Both the position numbers and the translations under genes were made by a program. Below, piece after piece: positions 35,291-48,034 of a stretch of 64,000 nucleotides of DNA. Numbering within the stretch: the stretch's first letter is position 1; each line of letters opens with the position of its first letter. The notes beneath the pieces were generated by a model. It was not told the origin of the DNA. It saw only the letters and a program-made list of their open reading frames with translations, and searched no databases. Origin of the DNA: Paguma larvata (taxonomy: Eukaryota > Chordata > Mammalia > Carnivora > Viverridae); contig CM057825.1 in NCBI GenBank assembly GCA_030068075.1, forward strand, positions 80,615,123-80,679,122, written 5' to 3'.

Positions 35291-36999
35291 GCTTCATTTA
35301 ATCTGCTTTGAGAGTGGTCAGATTAGCTAAAGGGCATGTAGTAGCTCCTGGATGTGTCCAAAGACTTATTAAAAGTGAATACTTGCAGAGTTTAGGCGAT
35401 AATGGGATTTCTACCTAGTGCTGTTGTGTCATTTCTTGAGAAGTGGAGCATAATGAGTATTAGGGCTGACTGAAATTGTCACAGCAAAAAAGGTAACATT
35501 GTTTGCATGAGTTCTAGGCACTCACACTTTTGAAGTTGAGCTATGTGAGTAGTAAATCACCACCTTTATAGAAGATAAGCAGTTGCCCATTTTCAAATAC
35601 GAAAATCTAAAAGAGGCAAAGGAAAACATGTTAAAATTATGACTTTGGTGCAAAATGCAGGAATGACCCTGAGTTTCAAGTACAAAAGAAAAACAACCCG
35701 AGCTCTTCTCCCGTATAAATTCAGGTGGGAAAGAGCCATATACAATGAAGTAATTGAATAAATAACATGAGATATTTATAAGATGAAATTTCTCTTCCTA
35801 GAGAGACGGTCCTGAATGCAAAATGTAAAATATTTATCTTCTTGCTCTTCCCCATTGTCTATTTTAAATAAGGTTGTCTAGTTCATTAATAATGAAGAAG
35901 ACAGCAGAACACCATCATTCTTGAGACGATTGTTCAAATTTATAATAATTTATCATTTCTAGGTGCTTACTTTCATAGATTGGTTTTCTGGGCATCCAGT
36001 ACTGCAAAATGGAGGCCAACGAAATTGTTCTTACTTAATGGATTCAGGAATCCCACGGTGCACAGAGATGAGCTTCCTGTGATGCAATACGTTGGAGAAG
36101 GGGTGGGTGAGAAAACTTGAGTTTAGGTTTATTTTGGTGTCCAACGTGCAAAAGTCTCCAGTCCACTGCCTCTTACCGCATCGTTTTTCAAGGGAGATAC
36201 CTGAAGCCTAAATGGACAAACCAGTGGGCTAAGGAGCTGTGGGCTAGAACCCTGGAACTCTGTTTCTTAAAGCTCGCTTTTGTTCAGCCCTAGAGTGCCT
36301 CGTACGGAGCCCTTGCAAGCACAGCATGGTGACACAGAGAGGCTGCTCTCCCGGACTCCGCTCTGCTTTCCGGTAGGAGCCGGGGTATGGAAGGAATAGT
36401 GGGTGTGCGGAAGTCAGGACACAATGGGAGTCAGCCTTGTGAACGATTTCAAAACCGCTTAAGCATTTTTCCAGTCCATGACATTTGCATTGGCTCCACT
36501 CCCTGCCCACCTAATCATCTTACTCCCCACTGGACAGCACGTACAAACGCCGGCAGCCACCAGCCATCGCCTCGCCTCAATTTTCCCAAAGCCATCAGTT
36601 CCTGTAAAGCCAAGGGAAAGCAGGGAGAAAGGCTGAGTACTCTCGGCTTAGTTTCTTCTTGGAATGGGCCCAAGTTTCTTCTCTTTTCTCCAGATTGCTT
36701 GCAGTCTCTCCAGTCACCTGAGTTTATTTTCGAGGCTGGTGCGGATGGTGGAACACAGATACGCAGAGCTCTGTGCCCACGTGCAACGGCAGGGGCCAAG
36801 ATGGTGATGTAAGGTAGCTGGATGCTCCTGGAACCAGACAGATGGTTGTAAACAAAGTGCAAAGAGAGGCTGGGAGTGACTCCCAGCAGGGAGAAAAGGT
36901 GCGGGCACAGCACAGGGCCAGCCGAATCTCTCACCTCACCTCCAATGCTCCTATTTTAATTCAAATGCCATGTTGTTTGCCCCCAGATAGGACTGGCTG
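35291..36999. other. Unclassified DNA, locally GC-richer
   Basis: The part at 36240-36930 is GC-richer and stop-poor. It gives frames on both strands (36387-36812 plus, 36934-36515 minus), but the products show no domain and the two strands are equally open. No repeat recognised. Confidence 0.4.
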
Positions 37000-37004
37000 C
37001 TTTG

Positions 37005-37090
37005 GGCTTGGAGCACAAACACGTTCCAGACATTGTGCTGGGTGCTGGAGAAAACACTCAAGGATAAGACCTGTTCCCTTATCCTCCAAA
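37005..37090 (-). mobile_element. L2 3'-end fragment
   Basis: 'ttccagacattgtgctgggtgctggagaaaacac' and 'aagacctgttcccttatcctcc' match the reverse complement of the L2 3' end. Confidence 0.65.
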
Positions 37091-37100
37091 GGTCATCACC

Positions 37101-37256
37101 TTCCTCAGCATCACCTGGAGACTTGATAAAAATCCGGACACCTGAGCTTCACGCCGAAACTCTGAACCTGCTGAGTCAGAATCTCTGGGGGTTAGGCTAA
37201 GGGATCTGCTATGAAAACAAGCCTCCCAGGTTAATCTCCCTGAAGTTTGAGAGAAG
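37101..37256 (+). mobile_element. MER5A-type hAT element
   Basis: 'cctcagcatcacctggagacttgat', 'ctgctgagtcagaatctctgggggttaggc' and the closing 'ctccctgaagtttgagag' follow the MER5A order. The 5' end is missing. Confidence 0.8.
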
Positions 37257-37474
37257 GCAAGAGAGTCCTGAATTAGAGGTGGAGGGACACTCCTGTGTCC
37301 TGGCTGGGCAAAAACCCTGATGGGCTCTTGATACAGAATCTTCGGGACAGAATCTTTGAGTTCGGAGTTGCCGGGGCTTGTGGGTGATCAGCTGGGATTC
37401 CGTAGGTGTGAGGGATGAACAAGGGGAACCACTTAGAAAATTTTCATGAACTTAAGTACTAAAATCAAGTTAAA

Positions 37475-37600
37475 GTCAGATCAAGAAACATTTGCTGATA
37501 CCTACTATGGTCACGGTGATTTGGGGGATAAAGACATCCAAGGTAAGTTCCTGCCTTCCATTTAGCAGTAGACATAAGACTTACCGATGTAAGCCAAAGG
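37475..37600 (-). mobile_element. L2 3'-end fragment
   Basis: 'aaacatttgctgatacctactatggtcacgg' and 'aaggtaagttcctgccttccatttagcagtagac' resemble the reverse complement of the L2 3' end. Diverged. Confidence 0.55.
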
Positions 37601-38164
37601 ACGAAAATTAAGTAAAACTTTAGGGAGGTTGGGAGTATGGGAAGCTTCATCTTGTATGGGGTAGGGGCATTTAAATGTGCCCCTGAGAATCCTGGAGAAT
37701 GATGTCAGCATCATCAAAGGTCACTCCTTTTTGCCCCTTTTTTAACAACTAATTAGGCATCCATCCATGAACAAAAGCGTTTCTGTGAGAGTTGTAGATC
37801 CAGCACTCTTTACGCAGGAGGAGTCCTTGGAGGAGTCTCGCCCACCTGTGCCTCTGGTGATAGGCAGACAGACCTTGGTTTGGGCTGTGGGACCGGCAGG
37901 AGCCAGCAAACCGGCCCCAACCCCTCTCTGTTGCAGCTGGGGAAAACCTGGAGCATGCCTGTAGAGAGAGAGACTTTGTAGAAATCCAGCCTCCTGGAGG
38001 GGAGAATACAGCACTCTGCTGGAGAATCCTGGGAGAGAAGGTAAGGTGAGCTGAAGTGGATGAGAATACTCACTGATGGGGACATGGCTTTTTTTGAAGA
38101 TTCATGGAATAAAATGAGTGCTCCTAGATTTTCTATTAGTTAAAGATGAATGACTTGACTTATA

Positions 38165-38325
38165 GGTATTAATCTCCTTTTGTTCTCAATTGGTTAGGTG
38201 TTATTGCTCTTCCCACTTGCCAGATGAGAAAATTGAGGCCCAGGGAAATTAAGTCAGTTGCCCAACGTTGTACAGCAAAGAAACAGTAGGTCCAGGATCT
38301 GAACTCAACAATCTGTTTCTGGGGC
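38165..38325 (-). mobile_element. MIR SINE
   Basis: 'cttgccagatgagaaaattgaggcccaggg', 'aattaagtcagttgcccaacgttgtacagc' and 'ggtccaggatctgaactc' give the MIR core in reverse. Confidence 0.85.
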
Positions 38326-39224
38326 TTTGGCATTGTGTAGTCAGTCTGTCTCCCTGTTCAGGGAGCTGGCTGAGAGATGTGCACTGTCCACATGGCTGTG
38401 CTCTCTCTCCCTTCTAAGCTTCTGCAGAAAAAGCTCCCGATGGTATCCCCGGAGGGGAAGGGAGAGCTGGAACCCTTAGGAAATTGTACCATATGAAGGA
38501 AAGCATGAGAGAAGCAAAGAGAGCTAGTTGAGACTCTTACAGAGTCAACAAAGCCAGTTCAACACATTTCAGGTTATTTCTTCTCTGCCCAGAGGTGAAA
38601 GGTAACCTGTGACCTTTCCTGGCACTCATGTGTGCCTTTGTATTGGTGCCAGTGAACCCTTCTTTGGGTTCTCGTTTTTCTGCTGGCATCAACAGTTTGG
38701 GGCAGGAACAGAGAAGCATGGTCAATTTTACTCAGCATCAAGGGTTGGCAATGGGGGTTATGCAGCTGGGAAAGGTAAAATGTTTGAGGAATCCTAGGCC
38801 TCTAGCAAGAACGTAGCTGTAGTGCCTGATCTTGATGTTGGAAATGGAGAAAAGTGAAGCTGATAGAGTAAGATGGTTGGGACACCTGCACGGATGGTGT
38901 CAGATGGAGGACAAACAGTATCAGAATGACAAGCGTGGAAGCTGGGAGGTACCAGCCACAGCAAGGCTTGTGACTGAACGAAGTGGCCCAAGGGAACACT
39001 TGGAGCTTATCAGTGAGGAACTGAAGGATGAGGGTGTTGAAGGAATCATTATGGGAATGCTGAGGTCATGGGAGTATGTCGGTAGTGCTGGAGGAACCCA
39101 GTGCAGAGGACTTCTGGAAGTGTGCTTGAGTCGGTGGAAGGCAGCGTGATCTGAATGAGATGTTCTGAATTATACGAGATCTCGTATGGAGCAAGCTGTG
39201 ACCCGTGGGCAACTATTCAATGAG
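38326..39224. other. Unclassified DNA with a 105-codon frame
   Basis: The plus-strand frame 38832-39149 has a protein-like, charged composition, but I know no family that fits. The stretch keeps the GA bias of nearby L2-like sequence. A 16-bp perfect palindrome, ATACGAGATCTCGTAT, lies at 39172-39187. Treat the frame as unproven. Confidence 0.35.
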
Positions 39225-39400
39225 GGTAGAAAGAAGCAGGAGACACCACTGATTAGACAAGGGTTGATAGAAGAGGGGATCCTTGAGCTGAGTCTGAAAG
39301 CAGGAGAGATTCTTGATGGGCTGGTGGAAGAGGAGGGCTATAGAGTGATGGGAGCAGAATTGAGGGGGCAAAGCATGAGACAAGCTGTAGGGGGGCTGCT
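39225..39400 (-). mobile_element. Possible L2 fragment
   Basis: 'gggatccttgagctgagtctgaaagc' resembles the L2 complement reading 'tgagctgagacctgaagg'. The rest is weak. Confidence 0.35.
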
Positions 39401-39978
39401 TAGAACTTTATTATAGAATAGTTCTGTTTTGTAATTGTCAATTGTGCAAATGTATATGTTACTTATGAATATAAGTTGCATTGGGACTTGCTTTAATGGT
39501 ATAGCCTCTTGGTCCCAGTAATCTTTGAAGGGCAGTGCATTATGTCAAACCAACACTGCAGCTGCAAAAAGAGGCCAGCGTTTCAGAAAATTTCCCTCCC
39601 AAGTTCTGAGACTGGCAAATATATTACTACGTGGCAATAGGGAAATGTTTGCAGATCTTTGTCTCTCTCTTATTGCCAAGATATTCATTTATTATTCTTT
39701 CCAGAGAGAGAGAGAGAGACTTTTGTGAAATTTAGTGATCCAGAAAATTAACTTTTCTGTCCTGATCAATAACTTCGGACAAACACCTCTATCCCAGAGC
39801 CTACTGGGGGCATTCTGGCATATCTTGGGTTTGGACACCTGAAGGAGCCTAGGTATTAGAGACGTCTTCTCAGAATATGTCTTGAAATCTTTATGAGCCT
39901 TATGGCATTTCTAATGAATTCCTAGTAGCTACTGTTTGCTAATATCTTGGGGGTTTGGTGAAAATTGAGGTGTATTTA

Positions 39979-40181
39979 TTTTTTTAATGTTTATATATTT
40001 TTGAAAGAGAGAGGGTACAAGCAGGGGAGGGGCATGAAGAGAGGAAGATGGAGAATCCAAAGGAGGCTCCAGGCTTGAGCTGTCAACACAGAGTCCAACT
40101 TGGGGCCTCAATCCACAAACCACGAGATCATGACCTGAGTTGAAGTCGGACCCTTGACAGACTGAGCCACCTGGGCGCCCA
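39979..40181 (-). mobile_element. Carnivore tRNA-Lys-derived SINE
   Basis: Minus-strand SINE with 'gaggctccaggcttgagctgtcaacacagagtcc', 'acgagatcatgacctgag' and head complement 'actgagccacctgggcgccc'. The flanks GAGGTGTATTTA (39967-39978) and GAGCTGTATTTA (40182-40193) differ at one base, a target-site duplication. Confidence 0.95.
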
Positions 40182-40193
40182 GAGCTGTATTTA

Positions 40194-43027
40194 AATAGAG
40201 ATAGTGCGCTCGTGAGAGCATGCATGCCTGAACATGACACTCCTGCCCTTTGTCCTAGAGTTGGCACTGGTCCTGCTTAAAGCTACTGTCCCTTGAGATG
40301 CTGATGGTTGAAATAATTACACCAGATATTATACCAGTTACTGCATTCAGAAAAACTGGGTCCTAGTGTTCTGTGATGTGTGGGTTAAAAAGTTGGCTTA
40401 GAGAACTTGCTTTAAAAGAGTCTTTTAGAACGGAATGAAAAGGCTTTAATATTTTGGAGAGAAAAGAAAAGGTGACTTTTGTATGCTTCTTAATGCATAT
40501 GTGCAGCTTTGAATGGATTTATTATAGAACTCAAGAACAGAAGATTAAGAAATTAAGGATCATGATGCTTAAAATAGATACCACATTTTTTTTTCTCACA
40601 TTAAGCAAAGCAATCTGCTAGGCAGGTGAGATTTCTGAAATGATAACAATAAAATATCCAGAAGCCTCGGAGGCTATTCCTCTCCCAGAAATATTTCCAA
40701 ATGGACTTTTGATGAATATTTTAACTGTTATTGTAGCTGGACATAGATAAGCAGAACTAGGGAAAACAAACTCTGATGCCCTCTGGCTGGCCAAAGGACG
40801 CTAAGTATAAAGAACTGTGATGCATTTAAAGATGTTCTTAATCTCCTACAAAATCAAATCGGTGCCCAATTCTCTGCTTTCTTGATCAGATTACAGATTT
40901 GTCTTTTGTTTCTGAAATTGGTGACAGCTAGGGAGGAAAAAAACCAACCACCCTAGGTATTTTTATAAACTTTATAATTCTGTTTCTTCTCTCATCAGAT
41001 CATTTTCTTCTTCCATTTGCTATCACTGCCATTAAACCATAAACAGAGACGGGGGCTTAGCCTCGTGATGGTCCCAGTGAGACCAGTATGCACAGTTGAA
41101 AAAGTGTAATCACGTCTATATGTCTATTGTGTCTGAAACTGATCCTTAATAAACGTGGATACTCCGTTTCTCAGGAGGAGGTAGTGTGTTACCTCTTGGA
41201 AGTCCCGTAGTACTCTGTTTCTATATCTCTGCCTAGGGTTGTATTTATGTCCGTTTCTTGTCTTCCATATCGTAACTTCCTTAAAGGCAATAGCTTTCTG
41301 TCTTCGACATCTTCAGCTGAACCTTTCCATTAGCAACAGTTAATAAATGCTTCTTTAATGAATGGAAGATACAGATATAAGGAGAAAATCATATTTGTTT
41401 GTTTTTAAAAACTACATGGTTTTATTTGAGGGATAAGAAAACCCCACTGTCTCTAAATATATTTTCTCTGACTTGCAATTCCTTCATATCATTTTCATTG
41501 TCTTGGGGTCAATTAAAAAAAAGACCCAAAAGTTTCTGTTAAAACCAGTCTTACCTGGAAATAGCGCCTTGTGGGCATGGGACACAGGTAGATGTGTTTG
41601 GAGTGGGAAAGGCTGGTGGGAAAGAGGTGAATTTGGAGCATAGCTGGCAGGGACGGTCCTACATGGAGGGAAGAGTCTGCTGAGAGATGGTAGGATACTA
41701 TCAAAAGAGGTGTATTTTGCATGTTTCTTGAGATGCCCAGCATGAGAGATGGGCAGCTAGAAAATCTCGCCTGTTAGGAATTACAGAGCAATCTGGGCCT
41801 GGCTGCAGAATTGTCATCCCCCAAACATAGACTCCGAGTGCATGCACCCACATTTGTGAGTCCCCCGTGACTGCTCTCGGCAGAACTGCGGGTGGTTGTC
41901 GTCAGGCAGGGTGAGCTATAACTTGTGAGGACATCCATTCTTTCCAGATCAGCAAGGCTCGGTCCTGTGTATAGGCGGACTTTCTGCAAAGCATTCACTT
42001 CCTTTAAAATCCTCCCAAAGACTTCAGCAGGATGTAAATCCAGAGAGTGATCCTGAGGGAGCATAACAATCCTAGAACTTTCCAAGAGGAAGGAAACTCT
42101 GGCAACAGTCACAGGCAATGTGACCCAAGACACCTCCCTCTGCATCCTTCGTGACCCCCTCCCTTGCCTTTCTTCAGAGCCCTTTATACACAGTTAGCAA
42201 GGGATTCAGATATAAAGGGTTGTCAGTTATTGCTTCTGGTTTCACCCTTCGGAATCCCTACCTAACTGGGAAGGTCTGGGGTCACACAAAGTCGATGTTA
42301 GATAGCATGTTCTAGGGCAGACATGGCAATCAAAGATACAGTAGCCTTTGGCAAGTAAATAATATTTTTATGAGTTCTGATATAAAGTAGGGTTTTCTTT
42401 GAGTATACAAGTCAAAAGCTGGTCCAAAAATAGCCCCGTTCCCTTTTGATAGTGGAAATGGGAGGAGCCATCAAGAAGTTGGGCCAGAGAGGGTGGAAGG
42501 CCCTGGGTACGGAGGCTGTATTTCAGAGCCTGTCAGCATTTCCATTACTGAGACCTCAGGTGACTGTAACTAAATGTAACTATAAACATTTACCCTCTGA
42601 ATTGAGAGTTATCACCTGGAAACTTATTTTGATGATATTTCGCAGTGTTTTGGAAGAGGTAGAAGGATGTACTCCCCTCCCGAGCCACGGTAAAATTAGA
42701 AAAGAAACATAGAATGCCTACTTCATTTGGCTATTTTTGAGAGACCTCTGAAATAAGATAATGTAATGTGGGCTTGGAAGCAAAACTTTTTCTATTTCCA
42801 CAGTTCCCTTTTATTTTTAAATACTGTCTTAATTTACATCTTCTTTGCCTTCCAGAATGCGTGTGTGCTTGTGTGTATAAAATATATTATTCTTTATATC
42901 AATCCTCTCTCCACCTCCTCGCAGACCAAACATTTGTTCCTCTCTGCAAGGCAGTGTGCTTTGGGCTCAGAAAAACAAGGAATAATAAAGTATTCTCTGT
43001 CCTTAATAGCAAATCTCTTTTCTCTTG
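40194..43027. other. Repeat-poor unclassified DNA
   Basis: About 2.8 kb in which I find no SINE, LINE or DNA transposon and no convincing exon. A minus-strand frame at 42145-41774 (123 codons) has no recognisable domain. Together with 18.9-25.1 kb this is one of the two repeat-poor stretches. Confidence 0.4.
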
Positions 43028-43332
43028 TTTCTTTTTCTTTCTTTTCTTTAAATGAAGGTAAAATTGATAGGTAACCTTATATGAGTTTCAGCTGAACTTG
43101 TAATTTGACACCTGTATGTGCTACAAAGTGACCACTGAAAGTCTAGTTACCATTCATCATCATACAATTCATCCCCTTCACCCACTTGGTGTCCCCTGAC
43201 TCCCTTCCCCTCCGGTAACCATCAATTTGTTCTTTGTAGCTATGAGTTTATTTTTGTGTTGTTTTGTTTGTTCATTTGTTGTATATTTTTAGATCCACAT
43301 ATGCATAAAATCAAATATTTGTCTTCCTCCAG

Positions 43333-46300
43333 CTAACTTATTTCCCTTAGCATAATACCCTCAAGTTCCATCCATGTTGACACAAATAGCAAGATTTCAT
43401 TCTTCTTCATGGCTGAGTAGTATTCCATTGTATACATAAAGCACACCTTCTTTATCCACTCATCTATTGATGGACATTCAGGTGGTTTCTGTATGTTGGC
43501 TATTGTAAATAATGCTGCAGTAAACATATAGGTACTTATATCTTTTTGAATTAGTGTTTTTATATTCTTTAGATAAGTACCCAGGAGTGGAATAGTTGAA
43601 TCATAAGGTAGATCTATTCTTAATATTTTGGGGAAACTGCATACCATATTCCATAGCAGTTGCACCAGTTTATATTCCCTCCAACAGTATGTTCTCTTTG
43701 CTACACATCCTTTCAACACTTGTTATTTCTTGCCATCCTAACAGGTGTAAGACAACATCTCATTTTAGTTTTGATTTGCATTTCCATAATAAATGTATTT
43801 TTTAATGTTTATTTATTTATTTTGGGGGAGGAAAAGAGAGATGGAGGGGTGAAGGGAAAGAGAGAGAGAATTCCAATTCAGCATGGAGCCCGACATGGGG
43901 CTCAATCTCATGACCCTGAGATCATGACCTGAGCTGAAATCAAGAGTCAGATGCTCAACTGACTGAGCCACCCAGGTGCCCTTGCATTTCCATAATAATT
44001 AGTGATGTTTCACATGCCTGTTGGCCATCTGCAGAAGACACTGGGAAAATGTCTATTTAGATTCTCTGCCCATTTATAATTATAACTTATGATTTTCTGT
44101 CCATATATAATATATATATACATAGTTATTTTCTTACTGTTGACTTATATGAGTTTTTTCTTTATATTTTGATATTAATCCCTTACTGAACATGTGGTTG
44201 GCAAATACCTTCTCTCGTTTATAGGTTACCTTTTCATTTTGATGGTTTCCTTAATTTCATATAGCCCCAATTGTTTGTTTTTGCTTTTCCCTTGCCTTTG
44301 GAAATAGATCCACAAACCATTACTAAGACTGATGTCAAGGAGATTACCTAAATTTTCTTCTAGGAATTTTATAGTTTCAGGTCTTCCATTTGAGTGTTTT
44401 ATCCATTTTGAGTTAATTTTTGTGTATGGTGTAAGGGAGTGGTCTAGTTTTATTCTTTTGCTTGTAGCTGTCCAGTTTTTCCAGCACCATTCTGAAGAGT
44501 CTGTCCTTTTTCTATTGTATGTGCTTGGCTCATTTGTTGCAAATTAATTGTTAGTATGTGTGTAGGTTTATTTCTAGGCTGTCATTTCTATTTTGTTGAT
44601 TTATGTATCTCTTTTTTTACACCAATACCATACTGTTTTGATTTCTATAGTAATCTTTGTAGTGCAGTTTGAAACCAGGAAGTTTAAGTACCTCCAATTT
44701 GTTTTTCTTTCTCAAGATTGCTTTGGCTGTTCAGGATCTTTTGTGGTCTTTATATAAATTTTAGAATTATTTGTTGTATTTCTGTGAAAAATGCCACTGG
44801 GTATTTTGATGGGGATTGCATTGAATCTATAGACTGCTTTGAGTAGTATAGACATTTTAACAATATTAATTCTTCTATTCCACGAGTGTGGAATATCTTT
44901 CCATTTATTTGTGTCATGTTCGTTTTTTTTTTTCATCAGTGTCTCATAGTTTTCAGTTTATAGGTCTTTTTGATTAAATTTATTCTTTTTAATGCAATTA
45001 TAAATGGAATCGTTTTTTTAATTTTTCTGATAGTTTGTTGTTAGTGTATAGAAATGCCACAGATCTCTGTATATTTATCTTCTATCTTGTAACTTTAGGT
45101 TTGTTTTTTTTTATAGAGATATTAGAGTTTTAGACGTATGTCATCTACAAATAATGACAGTTTTACTTCTTCCTTTTCAATTTAGAATAATTTTATTTTT
45201 CTGATCTTATTGATGTGGCTAGGATTTCCAATAATATGTTGAATAAAAGAAGCGAGAGTGGCCATTCTTGCTTTGTTCTTGATCTTAGAGAAAAAACTTT
45301 CAGCTTTTTAGCATTAGCTGTGGGATTTTCATAAATGGTCATTATTATGTTAAGGAACATTCCCTCTATATCCACTTTGTTGAGAGTTTTTCATCCTAAA
45401 TGGATGTTGAATTTTGTCAAATTCTTTTTCTGAGTCTATTGAGTCAATCATATGATTTTTATTTTTTATTTTGTTAATGTGTTGTATCATGTTGACGGAT
45501 TTGTTGATGGTGAACCATCCTTGCATCCCTGAAATAAATCCCACTTTCCCACTTGCTTATGCTATATGATCCTTTTAATGTACTGTTGAATTCAGTTAGC
45601 TAATATTTTGTTGAGGATTTTTACATCTATGTTCATTAAGAATATTGGCCTATAATTTTTTTTTTTTTTATTTTTTGTGATGACCTTGTCTGGTTTTGGT
45701 ATCAGGGTAATACCAGCCTTGTAAAATAAGCTGGGAGCATTCCCGTCTCTTCAATTTTTTGGAAGTTTGAGGATAGGTATTCAATCTGAATGTTTGGTAG
45801 AAATCACCAGTTAAATTGTCTGGTTCTGGGCTTTTGTTTTTTGGGAGATTTTTGACTATTGATTCAATATCATTACTAGAAATCTGTCTATTCAGATTTT
45901 CTATTTTTTCATGATTCAGTCTTGGATGGTTGTGTATTTCCAGGAATTTATCCATTTCTTCTAGGTTGTCTAACTTGTTGGTTCATAGTAGTTTCTTATG
46001 ATGCATTGTATTTCTGTGGTATCAGTTGTAACTTTGCCTCTTTCCTGTCATATTTTATTTACTAGATCCCTCTCTCTTTTTTTCTTGGTTAATCTAGCAA
46101 AGGTTTGTCAATTAGGTTTATCTTTTTAAAGAACCAGCTCTTAGTTTCATTGATCTTTTCTATTATCTTTTCAGTCTCTATTTTATTTATTTCTGTTCTG
46201 ATCTTTATTGTTTCCTTGCATCCACTAACTTTAAGTTTCATTTGTTCTTCTATTTCTAGTTCCTTCAAGTGTAAAGTTTGATTGTTTATTTGAGATTTTC

Positions 46301-47198
46301 TTGTTTCTTGAGGTAGGCCTGTACTGCTATGAACCCCCATTTAGAACTGCTTTTGCTGCAGTTTGGTATGATATTTTTTGTTTTCATTTGCTCTGGGTAT
46401 TTTTAGATTTATCTTTTGATTTCTTCGATGAGTTATTGGTTGTTCAGTACCATGTTGTTTAATCTTCACTTTTTGTGGTTTTTCCAGTTTTCTTCATATA
46501 ATTGATTTCTAGTTTCATACCATTGTGGTCAAAAAAGATGCTTAATATGATTTCAGTCTTCTTGAGGTTTGTTTTGTGGCATGATGTGATCTCTCCTGGA
46601 GAATATTCCACACGTTCTTGAGAAGAATGTGTATTCTGTTGCTTTTGGATGGAATATTCTGTGTATATCTGTTAAATCCATCTGGTCTATAGTGTTATTT
46701 AAGGCCAGTGTTTTCTTATTATATTTCTGTATATCCACTGATGTAAATGGGCTATTAAAGTCCTCTACTGTTATTGTATTGCTGTCAATTTTAATTTTGT
46801 TAATATTTGCTTTATATATTTTGGTGCTTCTATGTTGGGTGCATAGATACTTATAAATTTTATATCTTCTTTCTGATTTGACCCCTTTATCAGAAGGTAA
46901 TGACCTTCTTTGTCTTTTATTAATCTTTGTTTTAAAGTCTATTTTTTTGGACGTGAGTATAGCTATACCGGTTTTCTTTCTTTCTTTTTTCTTTTTTTTT
47001 ACATTTTTTTGGAATATTTTTCTCCACAACTTCCCTTTTGATCTGTATGTGTCATTATTTCTGAAGTGAGTCTTGAAGGCAGTACATGAATGTGTCTTTT
47101 TTTTTAATTTTTAAGTCCATTCAGCTACTCTGTGTCTTTTGATTGGAAAATTTAGTCCATTTACATATAATTATTAGTAGGTATATACTTATTGTCTT
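43333..47198 (-). pseudogene. L1 ORF2 pseudogene (endonuclease and reverse transcriptase)
   Basis: Minus-strand fragments occur in the order expected for L1 ORF2. The endonuclease region (47029-46553) includes GIAILTSKKIDFKTK and a DFNSP/ALNNTIDQMDLTDI stretch. Reverse transcriptase follows (46340-45193, with [20 protein letters not shown]). The catalytic F-x-D-D site lies near 45138-45151 and reads FVDD. C-terminal pieces at 44936-44712 ([20 protein letters not shown]) and 43719-43333 (YYSAMKKNEI) complete it. Many stops and frameshifts separate the pieces. The codon where I expect the start (47198-47196) reads AAG, not ATG. Dead copy of a retrotransposon gene. Confidence 0.85.
43793..43981 (-). 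mobile_element. Carnivore SINE (second subfamily) inside the L1, 17-bp target-site duplication
   Basis: Minus-strand SINE with 'attcagcatggagcccgacatggggctcaatctcatgaccctgagatcatgacc' and head complement 'ccacccaggtgccc'. TTGCATTTCCATAATAA is duplicated exactly at 43776-43792 and 43982-43998, giving exact insertion limits within L1 ORF2. Confidence 0.97.
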
Positions 47199-47860
47199 TT
47201 TGTTATTTGTTTTCTGACTGTTTTCATAGTTTTCTGTTCCTTTCTTCTCGTTTACCCTTTCCTTGTAGTTTACTGACTTTCTTTACCATTATGTTTAGAT
47301 TTTCTCTTTTTCTTTTGTGTATTTACTATGAGTATGACTATGCTTTGTGGTTACTGTGAGGTTCATGTATAATATTTTAAGTATATAACAGTAAGTTTTA
47401 AGTTGATAGAAATTTAAATTTAAATACACTCCAAAATTTGACATTTTTACTTCCTCCCAAACCACATTTTATGTTTTTGATGTCAGATTTCACATCTTAT
47501 TTTCTGCATTACTTATCTAATTATTGTAGTTTTAGTTAATTTTACTACATTATTTTTTTAACCATTATATTATATTTGCTTTATAAAGTGATTGATCCAC
47601 TGTCTTTTTTATATGTTTACCTTGTCCAGGCAGATTTTTACTTCCATGCGTTTACTTGTTATTAATTAATGAATTAATTAATTTCTTTTCAGCCTGAAGA
47701 AATCAGTTTACAATTTCTTATAAGTCTGGTTTAGTAGTGCTGAACTCTAGTTTTTGTGACTTTGAGAAACTGTCTCTTTTTAACTTCTGAATAATAACCT
47801 TGCCATGTACAGACTTTGTGATTGGAAGGGTTTTACTTTCAGTTGTTAACCTTAAAAATG

Positions 47861-48034
47861 TCAGTTATTTTTTCCAACAAACGTGGATTTAATAGGAAAT
47901 AGCAAAAAATTATAATCTGGGACAAGGAAGCTACTGTAAAAGCATTGGCAAGTCCAGAGAAGAAAAGAGAGGTATTTTTTTTAGAAAACAAAGAAGGAAG
48001 TAAAGAGGGCTATTATAAACTGGGAGTTTGAAGT
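47861..48034. other. Short unclassified segment between L1 pieces
   Basis: About 170 bp ('ccaacaaacgtggatttaatagg..') that I cannot match to L1. It separates the long L1 from the next L1 3' end and may be original flanking DNA. Confidence 0.4.

Larger units (their letters stand above)
43028..47860 (-). mobile_element. Long decayed LINE-1 (L1MA-like), inter-ORF region to 3' end
   Basis: Forward text runs from the 3' UTR (43028-43370) through ORF2 to the sequence upstream of ORF2 (47200-47860), so the element is on the minus strand. It has lost ORF1, or ORF1 lies elsewhere in the composite. One SINE interrupts it (43793-43981). About 4.6 kb of L1 remains. The upstream limit near 47860 is where I stop recognising L1 text. 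Confidence 0.85.

Noticed and set aside
36387..36934. Frames of about 140 codons open on both strands
   Set aside because: Simultaneous openness of both strands reflects a GC-richer, stop-poor stretch rather than a gene.
38832..39149. 105-codon plus-strand frame with protein-like composition
   Set aside because: No family recognised, no flanking gene structure, and GA-biased L2-like context. Kept only as a note.
40775..40800. Possible CTCF-like site (TGCCCTCTGGCTGG)
   Set aside because: It fits the core motif only with an extra base.
41774..42145. 123-codon minus-strand frame
   Set aside because: It looks somewhat protein-like (charged and hydrophobic mix), but I know no matching family and see no splice or promoter context.
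46553..47029. 158-codon frame with endonuclease motifs as a possible functional gene
   Set aside because: It is one surviving piece of a broken L1 ORF2, followed by many stops.
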